Source of the DNA: Halomonas fontilapidosi | GTDB lineage: Bacteria > Pseudomonadota > Gammaproteobacteria > Pseudomonadales > Halomonadaceae | Direction: 5' to 3' | DNA: 64,000 nt | Assembly: GCF_014192285.1 (NCBI RefSeq) | Contig: NZ_JACHXQ010000012.1 | Coordinates: 32,585-96,584 of the forward strand | The notes under the pieces: model-generated | What the model was told of the DNA's origin: nothing | What the model saw: the letters and a program-made list of their open reading frames with translations, nothing else | The model's database searches: none | Made by a program: the position numbers and the translations under genes | Shown: positions 12,311-20,644 of the stretch, in pieces | Layout: each line of letters starts with the position of its first letter | How positions within the stretch are numbered: the first letter of the stretch is position 1

Positions 12311-12315
12311 AGGGA

Positions 12316-13584
12316 TTACGCCGCCCCGGTGAGCGGGGCCGGTCGCGCACCGGGCTTGGCCAGTAGTAGGTGGCAGGTGCCGATGGTGCGCTCCATGAAA
12401 CCGCCCTCGCAATAGCAGAGGTAGTAGCGCCACATGCGAATAAAACGCTCGTCGTAGCCGAGTCGGCGCACGGTCTCCAGGCTGGCTTCGAAGCGATGGC
12501 GCCACTCCCGCAGGGTGCGGGCGTAGTGCAGGCCAATCTCGTCGAGGTCGATGACGTTGAGCGAGGTGTGGCGCGTCAAGCCATCGAGGATGGCGCGATG
12601 CGATGGCAGGAAGCCCCCCGGGAAGATGTAGCGCTTGATGAAGTCCATCTCGCGCTTGGCGGCCTCGTAGCGCTGGTCGCGGATCGTGATGGCCTGCAGC
12701 ATGGCCTGACCGTCGTCGGTGAGCAGCCGGTCCAGGGTGGCCAGGTAGGTGCCCAGGTACTGGTGGCCCACCGCCTCGATCATCTCCACCGAGATCAGCC
12801 GGTCAAACTGGCCCGACAGTTCGCGATAGTCTTGCTGGAGCAGGGTGATGCGCTCCCCCAGGCCCTCTTCCTCGATGCGCTTCGCCGTGAAGGCGTGCTG
12901 CTCCGCCGAGATGGTGGTGGTGGTCACGTGGCAGCCGCGGGTCTTGGCCGCATGGATGGCCAGCCCGCCCCAGCCGGTGCCGATCTCCAGCAGGTGGTGG
13001 TGGGGCTGGACATCGAGTTTCTCGAGCATCAGGTCGAGCTTGTAGGTCGAGGCGTCCTCCAGGCTGGCCTCGGCGTCGGGGAAGACCGCGCTGGAATACA
13101 TCCGGTGATCCTGGTCGAGGAAGGTGGCAAACAGCGCGTTGCCGATGTCGTAATGCGCGGCGATGTTGCGCTTTGAGCCGCGCAGGCTGTTGCGCTGCAG
13201 ACCATAGAGGGCGCCGAGCAGCCAGCGTCCGAGACGGGCGGGGCCATTCTCGATCTCGCCGTTGACGCGCTCCAGGTTGGCCGCGAACAGCCGCACCAGC
13301 GCCACCGGGTCATCGGCATCCCAGTCGCCCTCCATGTAGGCCTCGGCGGCGCCTACGGTGCCGCCCAGCGCCAGACGCTTCCACGCCCGGTGGTGGCGCA
13401 CCACCAGGGTGACCCGCAGCGGACCTCCCTGGCCTAGCAGATGGCGCTTGTGGCCGTCGATAAGGGTGATGTTGCCGCCCTCCAGGCGGTCGAGCTGGGC
13501 CAGTACCCGGGGCTTGAGCCAGCGGGTCAGCCGGTCGCCCTCGGGAGCCAGGGGGCGGGCAGTGGCGGAGCGAAGGGTGTTCAC
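12316..13584 (-). CDS. cfa: cyclopropane-fatty-acyl-phospholipid synthase family protein
   Basis: Cfa enzymes methylenate double bonds of membrane phospholipid acyl chains using S-adenosylmethionine. The 422-residue protein has a substrate-binding N-terminal region and a Rossmann methyltransferase core with motif I LEIGTGWGGLA. The conserved C-terminal YYLCYCEGGF contains the Cys characteristic of the family. The start overlaps the DUF1365 stop by four bases (ATGA). In this operon the product may be cyclopropane or furan-type fatty acids; the exact product cannot be told from sequence. Confidence 0.9.
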   Translation of the reverse strand: MNTLRSATARPLAPEGDRLTRWLKPRVLAQLDRLEGGNITLIDGHKRHLLGQGGPLRVTLVVRHHRAWKRLALGGTVGAAEAYMEGDWDADDPVALVRLFAANLERVNGEIENGPARLGRWLLGALYGLQRNSLRGSKRNIAAHYDIGNALFATFLDQDHRMYSSAVFPDAEASLEDASTYKLDLMLEKLDVQPHHHLLEIGTGWGGLAIHAAKTRGCHVTTTTISAEQHAFTAKRIEEEGLGERITLLQQDYRELSGQFDRLISVEMIEAVGHQYLGTYLATLDRLLTDDGQAMLQAITIRDQRYEAAKREMDFIKRYIFPGGFLPSHRAILDGLTRHTSLNVIDLDEIGLHYARTLREWRHRFEASLETVRRLGYDERFIRMWRYYLCYCEGGFMERTIGTCHLLLAKPGARPAPLTGAA

Positions 13585-14360
13585 GACGAGCTCTCCTCAC
13601 GCGAAGGGTGGTCTTGGCCGGGATGGTCATGGACGGGCACGCCCTTGAGCCACAGCCGTAGTGCCTCGAAATGGATGCCGGCGAGGGTCTTCAGGCTCAT
13701 CCACGGCTGGCGGGCCAGGGTGGCCAGCAGCACACTGCGGGTCGCCGGTCGGGCCTGCAGGGTCAGGGTGGCGTCGAAGTGGCGCTCGCCGTTCTTCCAG
13801 TTTTCCATGTGCATCGACAGGGCGTCGCTCGGGGTGTCGAAACGCCAGCGGTAGGTCATGTCCATGGGGTTGAAGGGCGAGACGTGCATGACCTTGTCGA
13901 ACTCGGCGACATGGCCATGGCGCCAAGGCGACACGGCGCAGGCATAGCGGGTGCGTTCGCCCCACGGCGTGTTGCTCACCTCGCCGAGCACCGCACGCAG
14001 CTCGCCGCGGGCATCATAGGCGTAGTAGAGCGATACCGGGTTGAAGCCCAGCCCCAGGGTGCGCAGCTGGGTCAGCACGCAGATTCGTCCGTCCGGGGCG
14101 CTGCCCAGCAGGCGCTCCAGCTCCTCGCGCACCGCCTGCTTGAGGGGGCGGTCATGGGGGGCCAGATAGTCCTCACGGCGAAAGCGCGCCAGGGCCGGGC
14201 GTCGGGCGCTGAAACCGGGCACGCCGTCGAACAGCTCCGGCAACTCGTCGAGGTCGAGCCAGGCCATCCACAGGCCATACGCGAAGGCGTGATGGCGCGG
14301 CAGGAAGCGGCGATGGCGCAGGGTCCCCCGGTAGATGCGCGAGCGTGGCGAGCGAATCAT
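13581..14360 (-). CDS. DUF1365 domain-containing protein
   Basis: This 259-residue protein shows family features such as MIRSPRSRIYRGTLRHRR, LGLGFNPVSLYYAYD and VMHVSPFNPMDMTY. DUF1365 members are nearly always coupled to a flavin amine oxidase-like gene and cfa, as here. It overlaps both neighbours by four bases, implying stoichiometric translation. The biochemical role is unknown; a part in fatty acid modification is inferred from context. Confidence 0.88.
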   Translation of the reverse strand: MIRSPRSRIYRGTLRHRRFLPRHHAFAYGLWMAWLDLDELPELFDGVPGFSARRPALARFRREDYLAPHDRPLKQAVREELERLLGSAPDGRICVLTQLRTLGLGFNPVSLYYAYDARGELRAVLGEVSNTPWGERTRYACAVSPWRHGHVAEFDKVMHVSPFNPMDMTYRWRFDTPSDALSMHMENWKNGERHFDATLTLQARPATRSVLLATLARQPWMSLKTLAGIHFEALRLWLKGVPVHDHPGQDHPSREESSS

Positions 14361-15730
14361 GCCACGCGCTCCTTGGCGGCCTTGGCAGGCGTGGAGGGGC
14401 GCGCTTCGTGGCGGTCGTCCTCATTGCAGCCCAGGGACTGGGCCACGCGTAGCGCACTCCAGACACCGTCCTCGTGGAAGCCGTTGCGCCAGTAGGCACC
14501 ACAGTAGTGGGTGCGTTGCTCGGGCCCGGAGATTTCGCCATGGCGGGCCTGGGCCGTCTGGCCGGCGAGCGTGAACTGCGGGTGGGCATAGGTGAAGCGG
14601 CCCAGCACCTTGGCAGGGTCGATGGCGGCACCGTCGTTGAGGGTCACGCAAAACGTGTGCGGCGCATCGAGGCGTTGCAGGATGTTCATGTCGTACGTCA
14701 CCGACACCCGGGTATCGTCGCCACGACCATCGAGCCGATAGTTCCAGCTCGCCCAGGCGCGCCGGCGGCGCGGCAGCAGCCGGGTATCGGTATGCAGCAC
14801 CACCTCGTTGTCGGCATAGGGCAGTGCACCGAGAATCTCGCGCTCGGCGGCGCTCGGGTCGTCGAGCATGGCCAGCGCCTGATCGGCGTGGCAGGCCAGC
14901 ACAACCTGGTCGAAGGCCTGGATGCCGCTGGCGGTGCGCACCTCGACCCAGTCGGCATGTCGGCGGATGCCGCGTACCGGAGTGGCCAGGTGGATGCGGC
15001 CAGCGCAGGGCGCGGTTAGTGCCGGGATGTAGCTTCGCGAGCCGCCCACTAGGGTGTGCCATTGGGGTCGGTCGCTGACCGACAGCAGCCCGTGGTGGCG
15101 AAAGAAGCGCACGAAGAACAGTAGCGGGAAGGCGCGAAGGTCGCTGATGCTGGCCGACCAGATGGCTGCCCCCATCGGCAACAGGTAGTGATGCTGGAAG
15201 TCGTTGCCGAAGCCGTTGGCCTGAAGCCAGGCACCCAGCGTCATGGCGGGGTCGAGCCGGTCGTCTTCCAGCGCCCGGGTCGCCTCGCGGTTGAAGCGCA
15301 GGATATCGCGGAGCAGGCGGTGAAAGCTGGGACGCAGCAGGTTGCGCCGCTGGGCAAACAGGCTTGCCAGAGTGTGGCCGTTGTATTCGAAATCGCGGCC
15401 CGTCTCGTGCACCGAGAAGCTCATCTCGGTGGGCTGGCTGGCCACCCCTAGCCGCGCCATGAGGCGCTGGAAGTGCGGATAGGTCCAGTCGTTGAAGACG
15501 ATAAAGCCGGTGTCGATGGCGTAGTGGCGACCATCGAGCTCCACGTCGACGGTGGCGGTATGCCCGCCCAGGCGGTCGGCGGCCTCGAACAGCGTGACCT
15601 CATGGCGGCTCGACAGGTACCAGGCGGCGGCCATGCCGCCGATGCCGCCGCCGATCACGGCAATGCGTTGGGCGGTCTCGTGGCGGGGGGTGTCGAGAGG
15701 CGACGGTGACGATGTGAACGAGGCGGTCAT
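14357..15730 (-). CDS. FAD/NAD(P)-binding amine oxidase-like protein
   Basis: This 457-residue flavoprotein has the dinucleotide-binding loop IAVIGGGIGGMAAAWYLS after about 20 residues, followed by VTLFEAADRLGGH. The C-terminal section THYCGAYWRNGFHEDGV is typical of the family paired with DUF1365 and cfa. It overlaps the SDR gene upstream and the DUF1365 gene downstream by four bases each. It is likely an oxidoreductase acting on membrane acyl chains; the substrate is unproven. Confidence 0.87.
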   Translation of the reverse strand: MTASFTSSPSPLDTPRHETAQRIAVIGGGIGGMAAAWYLSSRHEVTLFEAADRLGGHTATVDVELDGRHYAIDTGFIVFNDWTYPHFQRLMARLGVASQPTEMSFSVHETGRDFEYNGHTLASLFAQRRNLLRPSFHRLLRDILRFNREATRALEDDRLDPAMTLGAWLQANGFGNDFQHHYLLPMGAAIWSASISDLRAFPLLFFVRFFRHHGLLSVSDRPQWHTLVGGSRSYIPALTAPCAGRIHLATPVRGIRRHADWVEVRTASGIQAFDQVVLACHADQALAMLDDPSAAEREILGALPYADNEVVLHTDTRLLPRRRRAWASWNYRLDGRGDDTRVSVTYDMNILQRLDAPHTFCVTLNDGAAIDPAKVLGRFTYAHPQFTLAGQTAQARHGEISGPEQRTHYCGAYWRNGFHEDGVWSALRVAQSLGCNEDDRHEARPSTPAKAAKERVA

Positions 15731-16521
15731 GAACGGGTCTCCGATGCGCTGTCCTGGCGGGTCATGCGCACCCCCAGGCGATGACGCAAGGCCGGGGGGA
15801 GGATGCCCGCCAGCCTTACCAGCAGCGTGAAGCGGCGCGGGAAGTGGATGTCCAGCCGGCGCTTGGCAAGGCCCGCGAGGATCGCCGTGGCGGCTTCGTC
15901 GACGCTCACGCGCATGGGCATGGCGAAGTCGTTGCGGTCGGTCAGCGGTGTCTTGACGAAACCGGGGTGGATCAGGCTCACATCAATGCCTTCGGCCTCC
16001 AGGTCGAGGCGCAATGACTCGAGGAAGTGGCTGAGCGCGGCCTTGGAGGCGCCATAGGCCTCTGAGCGGGGCAGCGGGAGATAGGCAGCAGCGCTGGAGG
16101 TGGCGGCCAGCAGGGGCCGCCCACCCTCGGCGCGGGCCCGGCGCAGCAGGGGTAAGGCGGCTTCAACGCCATAGATGGCGCCGAAGAAGTTGGGAGCGAA
16201 AACCCGCTCGACGAGGTCGACATCGAAGTCACGGGCATCCAGGTATTCGCAGGTGCCGGCGTTGAGAATGACCAGGTCAAGGCCGCCGAAGGCTTCGTCC
16301 AGTTGCTCGCCGGCGCGACGCACGGCCTGACGATCTGCCACGTCCAGCGGCAGCAGCAGGGCGTTGTCACGGCCGGCGGCGAGCTCCTGCAGCGCCGGCT
16401 CGCTACGGGCGCTGAGCGCCACCCGATGCCCCTCGTCGAGCAGACGTTCGGCCAGGGCGCGGCCAATGCCCGAGGTGGCGCCGGTCAGCCAGATGCGCTG
16501 CCTGTCGCTCGCTGTGATCAT
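15727..16521 (-). CDS. SDR family NAD(P)-dependent oxidoreductase
   Basis: This is a 264-residue classical short-chain dehydrogenase. The cofactor loop is TGATSGIGRALAERL, the NAG motif appears as ILNAGTCEY, and the catalytic YxxxK is in SEAYGASKAALSHF. The C-terminal hydrophobic stretch (FTLLVRLAGILPPAL) may associate with the membrane. It sits between the NTF2-like and amine oxidase-like genes in the same operon. The substrate is unknown. Confidence 0.9.
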   Translation of the reverse strand: MITASDRQRIWLTGATSGIGRALAERLLDEGHRVALSARSEPALQELAAGRDNALLLPLDVADRQAVRRAGEQLDEAFGGLDLVILNAGTCEYLDARDFDVDLVERVFAPNFFGAIYGVEAALPLLRRARAEGGRPLLAATSSAAAYLPLPRSEAYGASKAALSHFLESLRLDLEAEGIDVSLIHPGFVKTPLTDRNDFAMPMRVSVDEAATAILAGLAKRRLDIHFPRRFTLLVRLAGILPPALRHRLGVRMTRQDSASETRS

Positions 16522-16547
16522 GATCTCTCCCCTTTATCCAGTGGCCG

Positions 16548-16982
16548 TCAACGGCCCAGCTGTCGCTTCACCAGGCGTATGGCGCCTCCCAGCACCGGCA
16601 GTCGCTCGTAGAGCAGTGCACCGGCGTCAAAGTAGTCGCGGTGTCTCACCACTCGGCCGTCTGGCGCGAAGGCGAGGTGCGAACATCCCTCGACGTCCAC
16701 TCGTCGCCCCCCATCGAGTCGCGGATGCACCAGGTGCATCGTCCAGGTGACAAACGCCGTGTCCTGCTGTTGTAGCGTGTCGTGAAATGTGAAATGACAC
16801 GATGTCACGTTGTCGTACAGGGTGCGAAAGTAGCCTTCCAGCGCTTCACGGCCCTTTATATGGTGCAGCGGGTCAATGAAGTCAACGTCGTCAGTGTATA
16901 CCTCGCACAGCTTCCTTGTACAGGTTTTGTCTAGTTTATTGAAGAAGGCGCAGAAGGCCTCCAGGTCAGTTGCCTGGCGCAT
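16548..16982 (-). CDS. NTF2/SnoaL-like domain protein
   Basis: This 144-residue single-domain protein of the nuclear transport factor 2-like fold shows DDVDFIDPLHHIKGREAL, WTMHLVHPRL and RHRDYFDAGALLYERLPVL. Such proteins are commonly encoded within photolyase/cfa operons. It starts 27 bases after the photolyase stop. The first 40 codons are notably AT-richer than the rest and contain several TGTNNA hexamers at multiples of 11 bp (16895, 16917, 16928). The role is unknown; a small-molecule-binding or isomerase-like activity is possible. Confidence 0.85.
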   Translation of the reverse strand: MRQATDLEAFCAFFNKLDKTCTRKLCEVYTDDVDFIDPLHHIKGREALEGYFRTLYDNVTSCHFTFHDTLQQQDTAFVTWTMHLVHPRLDGGRRVDVEGCSHLAFAPDGRVVRHRDYFDAGALLYERLPVLGGAIRLVKRQLGR

Positions 16983-17009
16983 GGTGGGGTCTCCCTAATC
17001 CACTGGTCG

Positions 17010-18428
17010 TCAGTCCGCGCTCAACGCCTTGAAGGCTTCCAGGGCGCGGGCTCGGGCGGCTCGGTGATCGACGATGGGCGCCGGGTAGTCGATGCTTCCC
17101 AGCAGGTCCTTCGGGGGAGCATGGCGGGCCTTTGCCGGCAGTTCGGCCAGCGCTGGCAGCCATTCGGCGAGGAAGCGGCCATCGGGGTCGAAGCGGGTCG
17201 ACTGGGTGGTGGGATTGAAGATGCGGAAGTAGGGCGCGGCATCGGTGCCGGTGGAGGCGGCCCACTGCCAGCCGCCGTTATTGGCGCAAAACTCGCCGTC
17301 CACCAGGTGGCGCAGGAAGAAGGCCTCGCCATGGCGCCAGTCGATCAGCAGATGCTTGGCGAGGAACATGGCCGTGACCATGCGCAGGCGATTGTGCATC
17401 CAGCCGGTGGCAACGAGCTGGCGCATGGCGGCATCGACAATGGGGTAGCCGGTGCGTCCTTCGCACCAGGCCGCGAAGCCCGCCTCATCGTCACGCCAGG
17501 CCAGTCGTTCGGTGTGGCGCTGGAAAGCCCGATGGCGACATACCCGCGGGAAGCCGACGGCCACGTGTCGGTAGAACTCGCGCCATACCAGCTCATTGAC
17601 CCAGGCGGTAAGGCCGGCATCGCCCTCGGCCAGCGCGCCATTGTTTTCGGCCATCACCGCCTGAAGACACTGTCGATGGGAGATCATGCCCAGCGCCAGG
17701 TAGGGCGAGAGTTCGCTGGTGCCGCGAATCGCCGGAAAATCGCGCTGCTCGGCATAGTGGCGTGCCCGAAAGCGCAGGAAGCGCTCCAGGCGATCGGCGG
17801 CGGGGCCCTCGCCGGCCGGCCAGTGGCGACTATCGATGGGCGTATCCGCCAGGGCGGGAAGCTCGGGCAGCGGATCGGAGGCAATATCGAGGCGTGTCTG
17901 GGGGGGCGGTGCGTCGTGCAAGGCAATGCGCTCCGCGGTCAGCTGGCGGTGCCAGGCCTTGGCAAAGGGCGTGAAGACGCCATAGTAATCGCCCTTGCCG
18001 GTGAGCAGCTCGCCAGGCGCAAAGGCCACGTCGTCGTGGTGGCCGTGGGCCGTCAGGCCGGCGTCCGCGAAGGCGTCTATGACCGCAGCATCGCGGGTGC
18101 GCTCATCCACCGGGTACTCGTGGTTGAAGTGCAGGGCGCTGGCGCCGGTCTCCCGGGCGATGGCCAGCAGGGTGGCCGGGGCCTCTTTAAAGTCGTCGAT
18201 GTCGCGATGCAGCAGCGGAATGCCGAGGCCCTCGAGGTCGTCGCGCAGCGCGGCGACGCCTCGGGCCCAGAAGTCGAGTTTGTTGGCGCCATGCCCGTGG
18301 CGCTGCCAGTGGGGGAGGCTGCGCAGGAAGACGGCGACCACGGGGCCCTGCCGGGCGGCTGCGGCCAGGGCGGTGTTGTCCTGGACGCGCAGGTCGCTGC
18401 GCCACCAGACGATCACGGGGCGGGTCAT
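17010..18428 (-). CDS. phrB: deoxyribodipyrimidine photolyase (cryptochrome/photolyase family)
   Basis: The enzyme repairs UV-induced cyclobutane pyrimidine dimers using FADH- and blue light. The 472-residue protein begins MTRPVIVWWRSDLRVQDN. Its FAD-binding C-terminal half carries the two photolyase signatures: TGYPIVDAAMRQLVATGWMH and NNGGWQWAASTGTDAAPYF. I chose the ATG at 18428; the longer frame to 18494 overlaps the MerR gene. It follows the MerR-type regulator by 13 bases, consistent with light-controlled transcription. Confidence 0.95.
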   Translation of the reverse strand: MTRPVIVWWRSDLRVQDNTALAAAARQGPVVAVFLRSLPHWQRHGHGANKLDFWARGVAALRDDLEGLGIPLLHRDIDDFKEAPATLLAIARETGASALHFNHEYPVDERTRDAAVIDAFADAGLTAHGHHDDVAFAPGELLTGKGDYYGVFTPFAKAWHRQLTAERIALHDAPPPQTRLDIASDPLPELPALADTPIDSRHWPAGEGPAADRLERFLRFRARHYAEQRDFPAIRGTSELSPYLALGMISHRQCLQAVMAENNGALAEGDAGLTAWVNELVWREFYRHVAVGFPRVCRHRAFQRHTERLAWRDDEAGFAAWCEGRTGYPIVDAAMRQLVATGWMHNRLRMVTAMFLAKHLLIDWRHGEAFFLRHLVDGEFCANNGGWQWAASTGTDAAPYFRIFNPTTQSTRFDPDGRFLAEWLPALAELPAKARHAPPKDLLGSIDYPAPIVDHRAARARALEAFKALSAD

Positions 18429-18441
18429 TGGGGGCTCCGGT

Positions 18442-19356
18442 TCAGCGGACGGGAAGGCGGGCTTGAAGGCCTTGCATGGCCTCGCCGAGGTCATCGCCCA
18501 GCAGTTCGACGCGAGTTTCCTCCAGGTCGGCTTCGCGGATGCGGGCCATGGGGCCGCAGGCCATCAGCGGGACCTCGAGCTGTTCGGCCAGGCGTGGCAG
18601 CTGGCGTCGCACCAGTTCGGCCTTCTCCGCCTTGCCGCTGGCCAGCAGCAGGGCCGCGGCCTGGAAGCGCTCCACTGCCAGGGGCAGCTCGCTGCAGGGG
18701 AGGGGGGCATCGAAGAGTTGCACCCGATAGCCGCGGTCGCTGGCCGCCAGGGCCGTGAGCAGCACCCACAGCGGGGCAGGGTCATCCGGAAGGGGGGTGA
18801 TTAGCAGCGTCGGGCCCTGGCCCAGCCGATTGGCATGCAGCAGTCGGGTGCCGATGCGGGTCCGCAGGAACGCCTCGAGTGTGCGACGCTGCAGCGCATC
18901 GCCGAGTTGCTCTCCCCAGCCCTCCTCGAGCTGGCGGACCACCGGCTGCCAGAGCTCGGCCAGGCAGGTTGGCACCGGATAGAGCGCCAGCGACTGGTTG
19001 AACAACTCTTCCAGTCGCGTCAGGTCCAGCGCCTGCACGGCGCTGACCAGTTGGCGACGCTGGCCGGGCCAGTCGCCGGCGGCAGGCGCCGGGGTCTCCG
19101 CGGTGTCCGGCTGCTCGAGCAACTCGCGAACCTGGCTGACCGGTACCCCGCGGTTCAGCCACTGCAGGATACGCTCGACGCGCTCGATGTCCTCGCGGGC
19201 ATAGAGACGGTGACCCTTGGGGGTCCGCTGGGGCTTGATCAGGCCGTAGCGTCGCTCCCAGGCGCGCAGGGTGACGGAGTTCACTCCGGTCAGCCGGGAG
19301 ACTTCGCGGATCGGATAGAGCGGGGTGTCGGCCGCACGCCGTGCCTCATCATTCAT
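18442..19356 (-). CDS. MerR-family regulator, LitR/CarH type lacking cobalamin-binding histidines (class II LitR-like)
   Basis: This 304-residue regulator has an N-terminal MerR helix-turn-helix (about residues 13-80: PIREVSRLTGVNSVTLRAWE, RYGLIKPQRTPKGHRLY). A helical-bundle domain (about 95-175) and a Rossmann-like B12-binding-type domain (about 180-300) follow. CarH-type photoreceptors bind adenosylcobalamin through Wx9EH and ExHxxG. Here W147 is followed at the EH place by R157-R158, and the ExHxxG place reads DPAPLW (192-197), so both histidines are missing. That matches class II LitR proteins, which need another photosensor. The start overlaps the cbiX remnant stop (ATGA). It probably controls the operon around it. 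Confidence 0.88.
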   Translation of the reverse strand: MNDEARRAADTPLYPIREVSRLTGVNSVTLRAWERRYGLIKPQRTPKGHRLYAREDIERVERILQWLNRGVPVSQVRELLEQPDTAETPAPAAGDWPGQRRQLVSAVQALDLTRLEELFNQSLALYPVPTCLAELWQPVVRQLEEGWGEQLGDALQRRTLEAFLRTRIGTRLLHANRLGQGPTLLITPLPDDPAPLWVLLTALAASDRGYRVQLFDAPLPCSELPLAVERFQAAALLLASGKAEKAELVRRQLPRLAEQLEVPLMACGPMARIREADLEETRVELLGDDLGEAMQGLQARLPVR

Positions 19357-19457
19357 GAGCGTACCGACTCCCCTGCCGGCTCAGCGCAGCGCTCGGTGAG
19401 GGCTCGCCAGTGAGGATCGCTGGAGTCGTGGGCGAGCAGGATCAGTGTGTGTGTCAT
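19353..19457 (-). pseudogene. remnant of a CbiX/SirB-type chelatase (N-terminal 34 codons)
   Basis: The frame starts MTHTLILLAHDSSDPHWRAL and stops after 34 codons. This opening resembles the N-terminus of CbiX/SirB sirohydrochlorin chelatases, where the block is LAHGSSDPRW and the His is catalytic. Full proteins of this family are over 110 residues. It lies 23 bases after the renalase-like gene and its stop overlaps the MerR start as ATGA. It may therefore survive as a translational coupler. The assignment rests on a short match. Confidence 0.5.
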
Positions 19458-19480
19458 GGAAGTCTCCAGTCGCGAGAGGA

Positions 19481-20539
19481 TCAGGGGGCGTCGGCTGACA
19501 GGGCCTCGCCGAGGTGATGTCCGGAAAGCCAGGCATCCTCGACCCGTGGCCCGCGCCAGGCATCGCCGCACAGCGCCAGGCCCATGGCGGTACGGCGGTA
19601 GTCAAGGTTGACGGCCTCGCCTGCAGCGAAGACGTTCGGCTGCGCATAGCGCCAGAGGTGGGCCCCCAGGTCACTGGGCTCGGGCAGGGTGGCGCCGCCT
19701 GGCAGGCGCTGACGGAAGGCCTCGAGCAACTCCCGCGCCACGCTCTCGGCGTCGAGGGTCAGATGGGTCTCGCTCCATTCCAGGCGCGCCAGCAGGCTGA
19801 GGCTTTCGCCCTGACCGCGGCGGCCGGGTTTGTGGTCGTTGCGGCTGACGAAGCGCAGCGGGTCGGCAGCCGGTGCCCGTTCTTGGTCGGGGTCGAGGCG
19901 CACCGCCTGCCAGTCATCGTCGACGCCCGGCAGGGCCGGCATGGCGGTATCAAAGCGGGCCCAGGCCGCCCAGCACGGGCGCTGGATCACCGCCTCGCAC
20001 TCCTCGGCCAGGGCGGGGGCGTGGTCGGCCAGCAGGGCGGCGGCCTGCGGCGTGGGAATGGCGATCACCACGCGGGCGAAGGGGCCATGGCGCTGCCGGC
20101 GCTCGTCCAGCAGCCACCATTGGTCCTCCTGGGCTTCAAGACGCTCGATGCGTGTCTCGCAGACAACCTCGAGCCCCTCAGCAAGCTGACGGGGCACGGC
20201 ACTCATGCGCGGGGTGCCGATGAAGCGTTCGACCTCGTCGTGGTGGCGCTGCCAGCCACTCTCGCTGATCTGCCAGAAGCTATGGGGCCAGGTGGCGACA
20301 TGCCCCGCCTCCTGCCAGGCGCTCACCTGGCGGTGAAAGGCCGGGTCACGCACGCTGAAGAACTGGGCGCCAAGGTCGACTTCGGCATCCTGCAGGTGGC
20401 GGCTGGACATTCGCCCCCCGGCGGCGCGGCCCTTGTCGAACAGGCAGACGGGCAGGCCGGCGTCTTTCAAGGCTTGCGCGCAGGCAAGACCGGCGATGCC
20501 GGCGCCGATGATGGCGGTGGAAACGGGAGGCTGTGGCAT
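19481..20539 (-). CDS. renalase-like FAD/NAD(P)-dependent oxidoreductase
   Basis: This 352-residue flavoprotein has the FAD loop AIIGAGIAGLACAQALKDAG and the renalase-family motif KGRAAGGRMSSRH, followed by VDLGAQFFSVRD. The C-terminal block MGLALCGDAWRGPRVEDAWL places the flavin ribityl site. It is the first gene of the minus-strand photolyase/cfa run, reading away from a putative LitR-type operator at 20586-20604. The substrate is unknown; small NAD(P)H-related metabolites are the family's known targets. Confidence 0.87.
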   Translation of the reverse strand: MPQPPVSTAIIGAGIAGLACAQALKDAGLPVCLFDKGRAAGGRMSSRHLQDAEVDLGAQFFSVRDPAFHRQVSAWQEAGHVATWPHSFWQISESGWQRHHDEVERFIGTPRMSAVPRQLAEGLEVVCETRIERLEAQEDQWWLLDERRQRHGPFARVVIAIPTPQAAALLADHAPALAEECEAVIQRPCWAAWARFDTAMPALPGVDDDWQAVRLDPDQERAPAADPLRFVSRNDHKPGRRGQGESLSLLARLEWSETHLTLDAESVARELLEAFRQRLPGGATLPEPSDLGAHLWRYAQPNVFAAGEAVNLDYRRTAMGLALCGDAWRGPRVEDAWLSGHHLGEALSADAP

Positions 20540-20585
20540 GGTGATCTCGTGCAGTCAACGGCATTGATCGCTAGACTAGCAGAAG

Positions 20586-20604
20586 TGTACAACGGCTGTA
20601 TAAC
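20586..20604. promoter_or_regulatory. putative LitR/CarH-type operator in a divergent promoter region
   Basis: TGTACAAC (20586-20593) and TGTATAAC (20597-20604) are direct repeats with an exact 11-bp period. MerR regulators of the CarA/CarH/LitR group bind direct repeats with this period and an ACA core. The site lies in the 105-bp gap between the divergent renalase-like and TIGR01777 genes. TATAAC at 20599-20604 could also serve as a -10 box for the plus-strand gene. Confidence 0.5.
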
Positions 20605-20644
20605 TCACGGTGGCTTGTCTTATTGGTAGGGGGAGGGATTCCGG

